Assembly: GCA_023512015.1 (NCBI GenBank)
Contig: JAIMAI010000005.1
Location: 24,881-88,880 of the forward strand
From: Acidothermus sp.
GTDB taxonomy: Bacteria; Actinomycetota; Actinomycetes; Acidothermales; Acidothermaceae
DNA length: 64,000 nucleotides
Reading direction: 5' to 3'
The notes under the pieces are model-generated. The model was not told the DNA's origin, searched no databases, and saw only the letters and a program-made list of their open reading frames with translations. Below, piece after piece: positions 41,471 through 50,775 of this stretch; the stretch's first letter is position 1, and every line of letters starts with the position of its first letter. A program made the translations under genes and the position numbers.

Positions 41471-42333
41471 GTGACCTCCGTTGCCCGCACGCTAGGGCGC
41501 CGTCCCCGAACCGTGCGCACCGCGACGAATGCCACGAAAGCCGGCGTGGTGACGCAGAACCCACTCGGGTACGAGGTGTAGTACGCGGCGATGAGTCCGA
41601 TCCAGACCGCGCCCAGCCCGATGAGGATGCTGGTGACGAGGCTCGCTTGGGGAGAGGACGTCAGATCGCGTGCGATCGCAGGAGGGAGCACGAGGAGGGG
41701 AAAGGCGAGTAGCGCTCCGGTGATTTGAGTCGTCTGTGCACCCGTAAGGGCCAGCAGGGAAAGAAAGACCACTCCCAAGACTCCGGTGGACAGCCCGCGG
41801 GAAGCCGCGACGATCGGATCGATGGATGTGAAGAACAGCGGTCGAAATACCATTCCCAGTGCGAGGAGGATCACTGCGCTGGTGAGGGCGAGAACGGCGA
41901 TTTGCCGGTTCGAAATTCCGAAGACGAAACCGAAAAGGGTCTGAGTCGTCTCCGAGAGAAGGGTGCCCGAAAGGGCGGCGAACAGGTATCCGCAGGCGAG
42001 GAGGAATGCGAGCAGGGTACCGATCGCGGCTGATTCCGTCGTCCGGCTGCGTTCTGTCGATCGACCGGTCGACAGCGCGAGAATCCACGCGATGGCGAGG
42101 CAGCTCAGGAAATACCCGGCGGTGGTGTTCCAGCCGAGCAGCGCCGCGCCGGCGGCACCGGGAAAAGCGGCCAGGGTGATGGCGTGACCGGCGAATGTTT
42201 GCCGACGTATCACCATGAACCATCCGATGACCCCACTGGTGACGGCCACGATGCTTCCGGCGATCAATGCGTGGACCATGAAGGGATATGCGAATACGTC
42301 GAGGGCGGGGGAGCTCACGGCACTACCTCGCAT
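41467..42333 (-). CDS. Second metal ABC transporter permease
   Basis: FMVIRRQTFAGHAITLAAFPGAAGAALLG...PIVAASRGLSTGVLGVVFLSLLALT; overlaps both neighbouring genes. Confidence 0.87.
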   Translation of the reverse strand: MRGSAVSSPALDVFAYPFMVHALIAGSIVAVTSGVIGWFMVIRRQTFAGHAITLAAFPGAAGAALLGWNTTAGYFLSCLAIAWILALSTGRSTERSRTTESAAIGTLLAFLLACGYLFAALSGTLLSETTQTLFGFVFGISNRQIAVLALTSAVILLALGMVFRPLFFTSIDPIVAASRGLSTGVLGVVFLSLLALTGAQTTQITGALLAFPLLVLPPAIARDLTSSPQASLVTSILIGLGAVWIGLIAAYYTSYPSGFCVTTPAFVAFVAVRTVRGRRPSVRATEVT

Positions 42334-43177
42334 GCCGATCGGCGTGAAAGGCAGGGGCTTCCGGTTCACCGACGACGACGAGACGACCGTCTGATGCCCG
42401 CAGCACGTCGATGGGCGCCCCGAAAAGTGCGGTAAGCCGTTCCGAGGTGATGACCTCTTCAGGCCGACCCGATACACCGGTACCGGCAGCGAGGTACACG
42501 ACTTTGTCGAGGTACGACAGGATCGGGTTGACGTCGTGGGCGACCATCACCACCGTGACGCCGTCCACCGTGCACAGGTCTTTCAGCAGCCCCGCGACGG
42601 CGATTTGGTTGGGAAGGTCCAGGCTGTCCAAGGGTTCGTCCAACAGCAAGAGCCGGGGCCGCCGGACGAGCGCTTGCGCGATGAGCAGTCGTTGTTGTTC
42701 CCCGCCGGAGAGTCGTCCGATCGGATGATGGGCGTATTCCGCCGCGCCTACCCGCTCGACTACCGCGGCGACCGCGCAGCGAGCCTCCCGAGCGCCGCGT
42801 CCCCAGGGCAGCGGTATTCCCAGTCGATGTCCGTCGAATCCGAGCCGGACGACGTCCACCCCGCGCACCCGAGTCGAGGCGTCGAAATGCCGCCGCTGCG
42901 GGAGGTATCCGATCGTCGAACGGGCCCTGCGCGGATCCTCACCGAAAATGCGAACGGTTCCGGCGGTCGGCGAGAGCTGCCCCACCAATATCTTGATGAG
43001 AGTCGATTTCCCCGAACCGTTCGGCCCGAGGATCGCGACGAATTCGCCGGGCTCCACCTCGAGGTCCAGATTCCTCCACACCGTCCGGTCCTGGAATGCG
43101 GCAGCGAGGTGGTGAGCCACTATTGCAGGTACTGCCGTGGTGGCATCTGCTGCGGACGGATGTGTTCGGCCGTTCAT
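42323..43177 (-). CDS. Metal ABC transporter ATP-binding protein (ZnuC-like)
   Basis: GPNGSGKSTLIKIL (Walker A), LSGGEQQRLLIAQALVRRPRLLLLDEPL. Confidence 0.94.
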   Translation of the reverse strand: MNGRTHPSAADATTAVPAIVAHHLAAAFQDRTVWRNLDLEVEPGEFVAILGPNGSGKSTLIKILVGQLSPTAGTVRIFGEDPRRARSTIGYLPQRRHFDASTRVRGVDVVRLGFDGHRLGIPLPWGRGAREARCAVAAVVERVGAAEYAHHPIGRLSGGEQQRLLIAQALVRRPRLLLLDEPLDSLDLPNQIAVAGLLKDLCTVDGVTVVMVAHDVNPILSYLDKVVYLAAGTGVSGRPEEVITSERLTALFGAPIDVLRASDGRLVVVGEPEAPAFHADRHAR

Positions 43178-44148
43178 CGCGTCTGCTCCAGGGCGTCGAG
43201 AAGCGCACGCAGTTGAGTCGTCTGCCAGGCCTGGTACGTGGCGGACGGTGGTGAGAGCATCTCCGTCATCGAGACGACGGGAATCCCTTCGCGTCTGGCC
43301 AAAGCCACCTGGTCGCGCACCTCGGGAGTGGCGTTCTGCGAGTTGTACAGGTAGAGCCGCACGGCGTGATCGGCCAATTGTCGTGTCGCCGTCCGTCTGT
43401 CGGCGGTGGTGGGCTCGGTTCCCTCGCTGATGGCTCGCAAGAATCCCGGTGGGGTGAGGAGGTCGAGGCCGAGGGCCGGGACCAACATCTCGAAAATGCT
43501 CTCGGAGGCGCCGATCGGGGTACCCGAGAATTTGGTGCGGATCTCGGCGATGAGGCGGTGATATTCGCCGAGCGCGGTCGTCTCGAACCAGGTCAAACGT
43601 TGTGCGAAGTACGCGCTCTGCGCGGGATTCACCTGCTGGTAGGCGGCGGTGATGGCCCCCGCCACCGCGCGGACGTCGTCCGGGTTGTACCAGCGATGCG
43701 GGTTGTCCCCGAGATGGCCGCCGACGACGTGGCCGACGTCCACCACCACGCGCCGCCCGAGTGCTCCGGGGGCGAGCAACGCACGAGCCCACGGGTCGTA
43801 GCCCAGTCCGTTGACGACGACGACATCGGCGAGTGCCATCGCGCGGGCGTCGTCGGCGGTGGGCTCGTAGTCGTGGGGATCGACGGCCGGGCTTTCGATG
43901 ATGTTTCGGACCGTGACCCGAGGGCCGCCGAGTTGCGCCGCGATCGAGCCCCAGACGCTTTCCGCCGCGACCACCCGCAGCGTCCCCGGTGAGTCGGTGC
44001 GCTTCAGCGCTGCTGGGGCGCACGCGACGAGGAGCGAGGCGGCGATGGCGAGTGTGGTGAGGGTCGCGATGACCGCGCCCACGCTCGGGCCGGCAACGCC
44101 CGGGACGGCGGGAGACCACCTGCGTCGGATACGCTTATTGAAAATCAT
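43174..44148 (-). CDS. Metal ABC transporter substrate-binding lipoprotein (ZnuA-like), start uncertain
   Basis: SLLVACAP lipobox; NIIESPAVDPHDYEPTADDARAMALADVVVVNGLGYDPW; DNPHRWYNPDDVR. Confidence 0.9.
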   Translation of the reverse strand: MIFNKRIRRRWSPAVPGVAGPSVGAVIATLTTLAIAASLLVACAPAALKRTDSPGTLRVVAAESVWGSIAAQLGGPRVTVRNIIESPAVDPHDYEPTADDARAMALADVVVVNGLGYDPWARALLAPGALGRRVVVDVGHVVGGHLGDNPHRWYNPDDVRAVAGAITAAYQQVNPAQSAYFAQRLTWFETTALGEYHRLIAEIRTKFSGTPIGASESIFEMLVPALGLDLLTPPGFLRAISEGTEPTTADRRTATRQLADHAVRLYLYNSQNATPEVRDQVALARREGIPVVSMTEMLSPPSATYQAWQTTQLRALLDALEQTR

Positions 44149-44170
44149 TGCCAACAGCTTATTGGCAATG
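44139..44170. promoter_or_regulatory. Zur-box-like element overlapping a 9-bp inverted repeat
   Basis: TGAAAATCATTGCCA (compare actinobacterial Zur box TGAAAATCATTTTCA) overlapping CATTGCCAA-CAGCTTA-TTGGCAATG, between divergent znuA- and zur-like genes. Confidence 0.7.
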
Positions 44171-44204
44171 GTTCCCGATTGCAAACGGACGTACGGTAGG
44201 GGCG

Positions 44205-44639
44205 ATGGAACCAGAGGCCGGCGCCGGTGGAGCTCGGGCGAGTCGATCGACCCGCCAGAAGCGTGCTCTGGCGAGCGTGATGGCTGAGTCCCGTCGGTTC
44301 CGGAGTGCTCAGGAGATACACGAGGCCTTGGTCGGTCGGGGAGAATCGATCGGGCTGACCACGGTGTACAACCAACTCCGCGCCCTTGCCGAGGCGGGCC
44401 TGGTGGACACGTTGCGCGCTCCCGACGGGGAGATCCTCTACCGGAAGTGCGAGTCGAATTCCCACCATCATCACGTGCGTTGCCGCTCCTGTGGTCGCAC
44501 GGTCGAAGTCAAGGGTGTGGCGGTCGAGCGCTGGGCCGAACGAGTCGCCGCTCGCGCTGGATTCGTCGACGTCGATCACACGGTTGAAGTGGTCGGAACG
44601 TGCGCGCAGTGCGCGGGCAGGCATTTCGCGTCGGCGTGA
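44205..44639 (+). CDS. zur: Fur-family regulator, Zur-like
   Basis: RQKRALASVMAESRRFRSAQEIHEALVGRGESIGLTTVYNQLRALAEAGLVD...HHHHVRCRSCGRTVEV...CAQC; divergent from znu-type operon. Confidence 0.88.
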   Translation: MEPEAGAGGARASRSTRQKRALASVMAESRRFRSAQEIHEALVGRGESIGLTTVYNQLRALAEAGLVDTLRAPDGEILYRKCESNSHHHHVRCRSCGRTVEVKGVAVERWAERVAARAGFVDVDHTVEVVGTCAQCAGRHFASA

Positions 44640-44670
44640 GGAATGACTCCAACTCTCCGATGCCGTCGAG

Positions 44671-45165
44671 CTAGAGGGCGGCGTCGCGAGACCTCCGCCG
44701 TGCGGACGTCGAACGCGGCCGTCGAGCGGCGAGCGGTGGCGCCTCGACCTCGTGGGCGATCTCGTCGATCTCCTTGGTCAATCGTGCGAGGGTCACAGAC
44801 AGCCGCCGGAGCTGTTCCGGGTGCGGCGGTACAAGGCGGTTCAGACGGTCAATCGCCTTTCTGGTCAAGGTGACCCGGACTACGCGCCCGTCGGCATCCG
44901 TGCGGGTGCGGGTCACCAGGCCTGCGGCTTCCGCGCGGTCAAGCAGCCCCACCGCACTGTGAGGGCGGAGCGCGAGGTAACGGGCCAGCTCTCCGACGGT
45001 GGGCCCGCGCCGGTCGCCGTGACCGCGAATCGCGAGGAGGAGTTCGTGTTGGGCGGGCGTGAGTCCCGCACGTCGCACCGCCGCCTCGCTGCGACGCAGG
45101 AATTGCCGAAGCTGCAGGCGAAACGCGAGCAGCGTGCGGAAATCCTCCTCACGTTGTTCGGCCAC
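44671..45165 (-). CDS. MarR-family transcriptional regulator
   Basis: LTPAQHELLLAIRGHGDRRGPTVGELARYLALRPHSAVGLLDRAEAAGLVTRTRTDADGRVVRVTLT. Confidence 0.9.
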   Translation of the reverse strand: MAEQREEDFRTLLAFRLQLRQFLRRSEAAVRRAGLTPAQHELLLAIRGHGDRRGPTVGELARYLALRPHSAVGLLDRAEAAGLVTRTRTDADGRVVRVTLTRKAIDRLNRLVPPHPEQLRRLSVTLARLTKEIDEIAHEVEAPPLAARRPRSTSARRRSRDAAL

Positions 45166-45469
45166 GGCCGATCTCCCTTCCCCCGTTGCCGCACACCGCT
45201 GTGGTGAGCGGTGCTTCGGCGCCTGCTGGGATCGTCTCGCATTCGTGACGTCCGCGCACGTGAATTCTTCGCGGTTGGGGACATCTCCCTATCGGCCGGC
45301 CTTGCGGAAGAGTTACCGTTGCCGCCCTGAGATCGGTCGATCGATGTGCAAGCTTCACAAACGGCGCATTTGGCGACGAGCGACTTCAGTCGACTTCCTG
45401 TCGATCGTGCTGTACACGTCCGGTGTCGAAGACGCAGTGATCCTCGCTATTCGACGTGGGGTTTTTGGT

Positions 45470-45487
45470 GAGCCGGATATCCGGCTC
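45470..45487. terminator. 18-bp perfect palindrome downstream of dnaB
   Basis: GAGCCGGATATCCGGCTC, 8 nt past the dnaB stop; no clear U-tract on the dnaB strand. Confidence 0.5.
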
Positions 45488-45495
45488 CGCATCCG

Positions 45496-46854
45496 TCACG
45501 TGACCGGTGCCATGTCCACGAATCGGCTGTAGTGGCCCTGGAAGGCGACGGTGAGGGTGGCGGTCGGGCCGTTGCGGTGTTTGGCGATGATGAGGTCGGC
45601 TTCGCCGGCGCGCGGGGATTCCTTTTCGTACATGTCTTCGCGATGCAGGAGGATCACGACGTCGGCGTCTTGCTCGATTGCGCCGGATTCACGGAGATCG
45701 GCGAGTTGCGGGCGCTTGTCGGTGCGCTGCTCCGGGCCCCGGTTGAGCTGAGACAAGGCGACGACGGGAAGGTCGAGTTCCTTCGCCAAGAGTTTGAGCG
45801 ACCGAGAGATCTGGCTGACCTCCTGTTGACGGTTCTCTACCCGCCCGTGGGTGGTCATCAGTTGCAGGTAATCGACGATGATCAGCTTGAGGTCGTGCCG
45901 CTGTTTGAGCCGGCGGGCCTTGGCGCGGATCTCCATCATGGACAGATTCGGGGAATCGTCGATGAACAGCGGCGCGCCCGCGAGCTCGCCGAGCCTGCGG
46001 GTCAGTTTCACCCAGTCCTCGTCTCGCATCTGCCCGGTGCGCATCGTCTGCAACGGGATACGGGATTCCGCCGCCAGTAGCCGCATAGTGATCTCTGTCT
46101 TGCTCATCTCCAGGGAGAACAGCACGCTCGTCAGCCGGTGGCGGATAGCGGCCGATCTCGCGAGATCCAGCGCCAAGGTCGACTTCCCCATTGCCGGCCG
46201 AGCGGCGATGACCACGAGTTGACCGGGGTGCAGCCCGTTGGTCAGCGCATCGAGATCGGCGAAGCCGGTCGGGACGCCGACCAATCCGACGTCCCGGTGC
46301 CCGCTCGCCTCGATCTCGTCCAGGGTCGGCTGCAGCAGCTCCTCCAGGACGACGTAGTCCTCGCCGACCCTGCGGGCGGTGACGTCGAACACTGCTGCCT
46401 GGGCGGCGTCGACGACGTCATCGACGTCCGCGCCATCGGTGGAGTAGGCGAGCTGCACGATCCGGGTACCCGCTTCGGCCAGTCGCCGCAGCACCGCCTT
46501 CTCGGCGACGATCCGGGCGTAGAAACCGGCGTTGGCGGCGGTCGGTACCGCCTGGATCAGGGTGTGCAGATAGGCGGCTCCCCCAACCCGGGACAGCTCC
46601 CCCCGGTTGGTGAGCTCCGCAGCTACCGTGATCGCATCCGCCGGCTCACCCCGACCATATAGATCGACTATCACATCGAAGATCACTTGATGGGCCGGGC
46701 GGTAGAAATCGGCGCCCCGCAGGGTCTCGACGACGTCAGCGATCGCGTCCTTCGAAAGCATCATGCCCCCGAGAACCGACTGCTCGGCCGCGATGTCCTG
46801 AGGAGGGGTGCGCAGTCCTTCGCGGGGTCGATCCGGCAGTTCGATCACACTCAC
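45496..46854 (-). CDS. dnaB: Replicative DNA helicase DnaB, intein-free
   Basis: PPQDIAAEQSVLGGMMLSKDAIADV...VIAARPAMGKSTLALDLAR...LIIVDYLQLM...LSQLNRGPEQRTDKRPQLADLRESGAIEQDADVV. Confidence 0.96.
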   Translation of the reverse strand: MSVIELPDRPREGLRTPPQDIAAEQSVLGGMMLSKDAIADVVETLRGADFYRPAHQVIFDVIVDLYGRGEPADAITVAAELTNRGELSRVGGAAYLHTLIQAVPTAANAGFYARIVAEKAVLRRLAEAGTRIVQLAYSTDGADVDDVVDAAQAAVFDVTARRVGEDYVVLEELLQPTLDEIEASGHRDVGLVGVPTGFADLDALTNGLHPGQLVVIAARPAMGKSTLALDLARSAAIRHRLTSVLFSLEMSKTEITMRLLAAESRIPLQTMRTGQMRDEDWVKLTRRLGELAGAPLFIDDSPNLSMMEIRAKARRLKQRHDLKLIIVDYLQLMTTHGRVENRQQEVSQISRSLKLLAKELDLPVVALSQLNRGPEQRTDKRPQLADLRESGAIEQDADVVILLHREDMYEKESPRAGEADLIIAKHRNGPTATLTVAFQGHYSRFVDMAPVT

Positions 46855-47212
46855 GGGTCCGATCACTCCTCCTGCGACGAGCTCGATAGCGAGTTTTACC
46901 GGTAGCACCGACAAAACGCGAGGCTTCCGCGGATTCGGGGAGCTGCGGCCTGTGGGCGAGGTGGGGAAGACCTGGGGAAAAGTCGCGCCAAGTTGGCGAA
47001 CGAGTTGTCGATTGCCGTGTGGACGACGTCCGGGAGGCTTCTCCGCTGGCGCCCGTGACCTGCGCGTTCGCCGTCCCCAGGCTGGGGAGGGAAGAAATCC
47101 GGCGGGGACGACGGGGTCTCGGGCCTCGGCTGCCGACATCCGTGGGTGGGTAGTGTCCAGACCGGTGTGCGGTGGCGAGTTTGGCACCGACCCCGCTGCG
47201 TCGGCGTAATCC

Positions 47213-47725
47213 GTGCGTTACACTATTGCGGTGGCCGACTGCTTGGAACCCTCCGCTAATTCACAGGCGATCACGCCGGAGCTCGCAGCGCTCCCGCTGG
47301 CCCGCAGAGTCGGGTTTTTGAGTCACAAACTGGCACAACTGCTGCTGTCACTCTTCGAAGCGAAGCTTTCCCCCTTGAAGCTCACGACTCGGACATACTT
47401 CATCCTCAGCGCCGTCGACCGTGACCCTCCGCTGTCCCAGCAAGAACTTGCGCGCATCCTCGGCATCGACCCGACGACGATCGTGACCCTCGTCGATGAT
47501 CTCGAACGGGTCGGCTACCTCAAGCGGGCCCGGAACTCCGCGGATCGTCGTCGATACGACCTGCGCCTGACGGCGCTGGGTCGACGCACCCTCACTTCGG
47601 CCCATCGGGCCGCCGACGCCGCGGAGGAGGAATTCTTCGCGCCGCTGAATCGCCAGGAACTTTCCAAATACGTCGCGCTGGTGCAACAGGTCCTCGCAGC
47701 GCGGTGGCCGGCTCCGCTGGGCTGA
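47213..47725 (+). CDS. MarR-family transcriptional regulator
   Basis: LSQQELARILGIDPTTIVTLVDDLERVGYLKRARNSADRRRYDLRLTALG; GTG start, 47231 also possible. Confidence 0.9.
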   Translation: MRYTIAVADCLEPSANSQAITPELAALPLARRVGFLSHKLAQLLLSLFEAKLSPLKLTTRTYFILSAVDRDPPLSQQELARILGIDPTTIVTLVDDLERVGYLKRARNSADRRRYDLRLTALGRRTLTSAHRAADAAEEEFFAPLNRQELSKYVALVQQVLAARWPAPLG

Positions 47726-47750
47726 GTCCGACCACCACGCCCGTACTTCC

Positions 47751-49343
47751 TCAGTCGACGACCAGCGCAGTCTGTGCCGGGGCGGCTATCTCTCGTTCGT
47801 CGACTTCCGGCGGCACCAAGGAGAGCGCCGAGGCGTGCAAGTCCTTGGTCCGCAGCAGGACGGCGGCTATGCCCGCGGCGACGAATGCACAGATCGCGCA
47901 TGCCGTCATCGCATCGTGGAACCCGACGACGAATGCGTGGCGGCCGAGCTCCAACATGGTCGTGCGCAATCCTCCCGAGGAGGCCGCAACTGCGTCGACC
48001 GAGCCGGCGCTGATGCCGCGGGCCGCTTCGTTCAGGGTGTCTTTCGCGACTTGGCGTAGTTCGGGAGCGCCCAGCAAACTGGCCGTCACGCGGTTCTGGA
48101 AGAACGCGCCGATCGCCGCGATTCCGACGGCGATCCCGACCTGTTGGAACGTCTCGTTGATGCCGGAAGCTACACCCGCACGTTCCGGCTCGGCGACACC
48201 GATTGCCAGTGCGGCGCGGGTCGGATTGAAAATGCCCATACCGACCCCCATGACCACCATGCTGGGTACCAGCGCCGTCCAGATAGAGCTTTCGTGGGCT
48301 TGATAGGTCAGCAGCAGGCCGATGCCGAGCGCGATGCAGGAGCTTGCCATGAGAATGCGAAACGGCACTCTGCCGGTGAGCATCCCCGCGATCGCGCCGA
48401 AGGCGAAGAGCGACAAGGTCAGCGGAAGGAACCGAACGCCCGCCGAGAACGCCGAGAGGTGCATGAGGTTTTCGACGTAGTTGGTCTCCAAGAAAATGGC
48501 TGGGAGCCCGGCCCCGTTCGCCACCAAGGCGACCGCCGAGATGCCGATGAAGGTGGGGTTCCGGAAGAAGCTGAGGGGGAACATTGCTTGATCACCGCGG
48601 CGGGCCTCGATGAGAAGAAATGCGCCGAGCATGGCGGCCGACAGAGCGTACATACCGAGGAGCTCCGCACTGGTCCAACCGACGTCGTTCCCTCGAATGA
48701 GGGCGTAGACGAGCGCCGCCAACGCTACCGTGAAAGTAATCGCACCGGCCCAGTCGACGTTCCTCGCGCGGGGGTCTCGTGATTCACTGACCCGAAGCAC
48801 CGTGACGAAGAGCGCGACGATCCCGATCGGAACGTTGAGGAAGAAAATCCAGCGCCAACTCAAGGCCGAGGTGAGCCCTCCTCCGATGAGGGGTCCGGAT
48901 GCCACCGCGACACCGGTGACGGCTCCGAAGACTCCGAACGCGGTCGCGCGTTCTTTTCCGTGGAAAGCCTGACCCAGCAACGCCGGTCCGACCGCGAACA
49001 GGATTGCGGCTCCCGCCCCCTGAATGCCTCGACTCACGTTGAGCGCAACGGCAGTGGTCGCCAGTCCACATGCCAACGAAGAGCCCGTGAAGACGACGAG
49101 GCCGGCAAGGAACACCCGCCGTCGTCCGGTGCGATCGGCAAACGACCCGGCCGTCACCAGCAGAGCGGCAAGGGTGAGAGCGTATGCATCGAAGACCCAT
49201 TGCAGCTCGGCGAAGCTCGCGTGCAAAGACGCGTGGATCTGGGGGAGGGCAATGCTGGCGACGCTGATGTCGAGCATCAGCATGAAAGTTCCGAGTGCGA
49301 CGGCGAGCAGGGTCCACCATCGTGAGGCGTTGCTTGTGCTCAT
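47751..49343 (-). CDS. MFS drug transporter, DHA2/EmrB-QacA type
   Basis: 14-TM profile; LLAVALGTFMLMLDISVASIALPQI...LLVTAGSFADRTGRRRVFL. Confidence 0.92.
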   Translation of the reverse strand: MSTSNASRWWTLLAVALGTFMLMLDISVASIALPQIHASLHASFAELQWVFDAYALTLAALLVTAGSFADRTGRRRVFLAGLVVFTGSSLACGLATTAVALNVSRGIQGAGAAILFAVGPALLGQAFHGKERATAFGVFGAVTGVAVASGPLIGGGLTSALSWRWIFFLNVPIGIVALFVTVLRVSESRDPRARNVDWAGAITFTVALAALVYALIRGNDVGWTSAELLGMYALSAAMLGAFLLIEARRGDQAMFPLSFFRNPTFIGISAVALVANGAGLPAIFLETNYVENLMHLSAFSAGVRFLPLTLSLFAFGAIAGMLTGRVPFRILMASSCIALGIGLLLTYQAHESSIWTALVPSMVVMGVGMGIFNPTRAALAIGVAEPERAGVASGINETFQQVGIAVGIAAIGAFFQNRVTASLLGAPELRQVAKDTLNEAARGISAGSVDAVAASSGGLRTTMLELGRHAFVVGFHDAMTACAICAFVAAGIAAVLLRTKDLHASALSLVPPEVDEREIAAPAQTALVVD

Positions 49344-49420
49344 CGAGCTCTCCTCATCGTTGACCGTTGATCGGGCTTAGGTTTCGCGGTGTCGGCTGAC
49401 AGCCGAAGGCTCCGCAAGAG

Positions 49421-50203
49421 TCAATAGCGAAGGGCGTACCGGATCCGGCGCAGCAGCGACGGACGCTCGCGGGTAGCGATCCAACGCTCGGCGACCATTT
49501 CGCGACTCGCCTCGATTCGTTCGTGCGCCCGCCGTATCGCCTCCGCCGGCTCCAACAGCAAGGGCAGTTCGAAGATGTCGACGATCCGACGAATCCGTTC
49601 CTCGAGGCCGCCCCGCACGATGTGATAGGGAATCCTCAGCTCGTCGAGGGTTCGCAGCAAAAGCTGGTCGGAGAGCTGCCGGTAACGCTCGGACACCGGC
49701 CGGTGACCATCACGGCGCATCTCGAATTCCACCGGCAGGTGGACGAAAGCCGTGTAGGTGCGAGCCGCGCGTTCCTTGACCACTGCGCCGTAGGCGTCGA
49801 GGTAGCGGCGCATGAAGGGCTTCGCGACCACACCGCTCAGAGCCTTGAGCGCTCGATCGAGCAACGGGGCACCGGGATTGAGACCGACCGTCATACGGAC
49901 CTCTCCGTAAACCCATTCGTTGAGGACCGACCCGTCCGAGATGAAGGAGCCGTGCGTGAGCGCCGCAGCTTCGCCGTGAACGCGTTCCACCAGACGGCGC
50001 AGGCCGAGGGTGAGAAGCTCACGGGCTTCCAGGTGTTGGAACTGCTTGGTGGGGACGAGATCGAGCAATATCTCCCGGGCGGACAACGCGTCGATCCGTG
50101 GAATGCCCGTCGCGAGAGATAGTGCCTCGCTGAGAGTGGTCTTCCCCGTCGAATAGGTTCCAGAGATCGCCAACCGAAGAGGTTGGCCCTCCTGCTCGGT
50201 CAT
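49421..50203 (-). CDS. AAA/NadR-like P-loop NTPase
   Basis: LRLAISGTYSTGKTTLSEALSLATGIP (Walker A); FVHLPVEFEMRRDGHRPVSERYRQLSDQLLLRTLDELRIPYHIV. Confidence 0.8.
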   Translation of the reverse strand: MTEQEGQPLRLAISGTYSTGKTTLSEALSLATGIPRIDALSAREILLDLVPTKQFQHLEARELLTLGLRRLVERVHGEAAALTHGSFISDGSVLNEWVYGEVRMTVGLNPGAPLLDRALKALSGVVAKPFMRRYLDAYGAVVKERAARTYTAFVHLPVEFEMRRDGHRPVSERYRQLSDQLLLRTLDELRIPYHIVRGGLEERIRRIVDIFELPLLLEPAEAIRRAHERIEASREMVAERWIATRERPSLLRRIRYALRY

Positions 50204-50775
50204 ACCAACACCTGTCTTCCTGCGTCGTCAGAACTCGAGTACCCCCGGATATGGGAGTGCGCGTAGGCGGCCAGCGCCGCCAGCGCTTGGTGGGAGCAGT
50301 GACCTGCTCCGAGTCGGTGCACGAACTTCAACGGATCATCGGACACATCAGATCTCGTTTCGAATAGGAAGGGTGGCAACAGCGCCGCGGGAGAGGTATC
50401 ACGCACTTGACGTGCCCGCTCCGCCAGGGTCTGCGCGCGTTGTTGCAGAGGCTCGGGTAACCAGTCCGCGAGGGGAATCTCCAGCTCGTAGAGGTCATCA
50501 CCGGTTGGTCTCATCCGCTCCCGGAGCTCCGCCGGAGCGGAGGAGCGTTCCTCGGCAAGAATCGGAATTCGCGCCGGAGCATCCTCGATCACGACGAGAA
50601 TCGGGTCGCCACCGGCTCGTCGGCGCAGAAGTGCCGCGCGGTCTTCGGCGGAGGGCCACACCGCATAAGGAACCCATTGAAGAGGCCCGCGTTGCTTCCA
50701 CAAGAGGCGTCGGGGGCCCTCGAAGACGACGAGCACGTCGTCGCGCAGGAAGGCGGGAATGTTCGGCCTGGTCAT
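50200..50775 (-). CDS. Hypothetical protein, 191 aa, middle gene of accessory cassette
   Basis: Overlaps both neighbours by 4 nt (ATGA type); no family recognised; C-terminal FVHRLGAGHCSHQALAALAAYAHSHI. Confidence 0.65.
   Translation of the reverse strand: MTRPNIPAFLRDDVLVVFEGPRRLLWKQRGPLQWVPYAVWPSAEDRAALLRRRAGGDPILVVIEDAPARIPILAEERSSAPAELRERMRPTGDDLYELEIPLADWLPEPLQQRAQTLAERARQVRDTSPAALLPPFLFETRSDVSDDPLKFVHRLGAGHCSHQALAALAAYAHSHIRGYSSSDDAGRQVLV

Noticed and set aside
43178-44119. N-terminal extension of the 42323-44119 ORF beyond the ABC ATPase
   Set aside because: Overlaps znuA in another frame; the ATPase starts naturally at 43177 with a 4-nt overlap.
45496-46854. dnaB checked for intein insertion
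   Set aside because: Walker A through C-terminal motifs are continuous, with no intein block.
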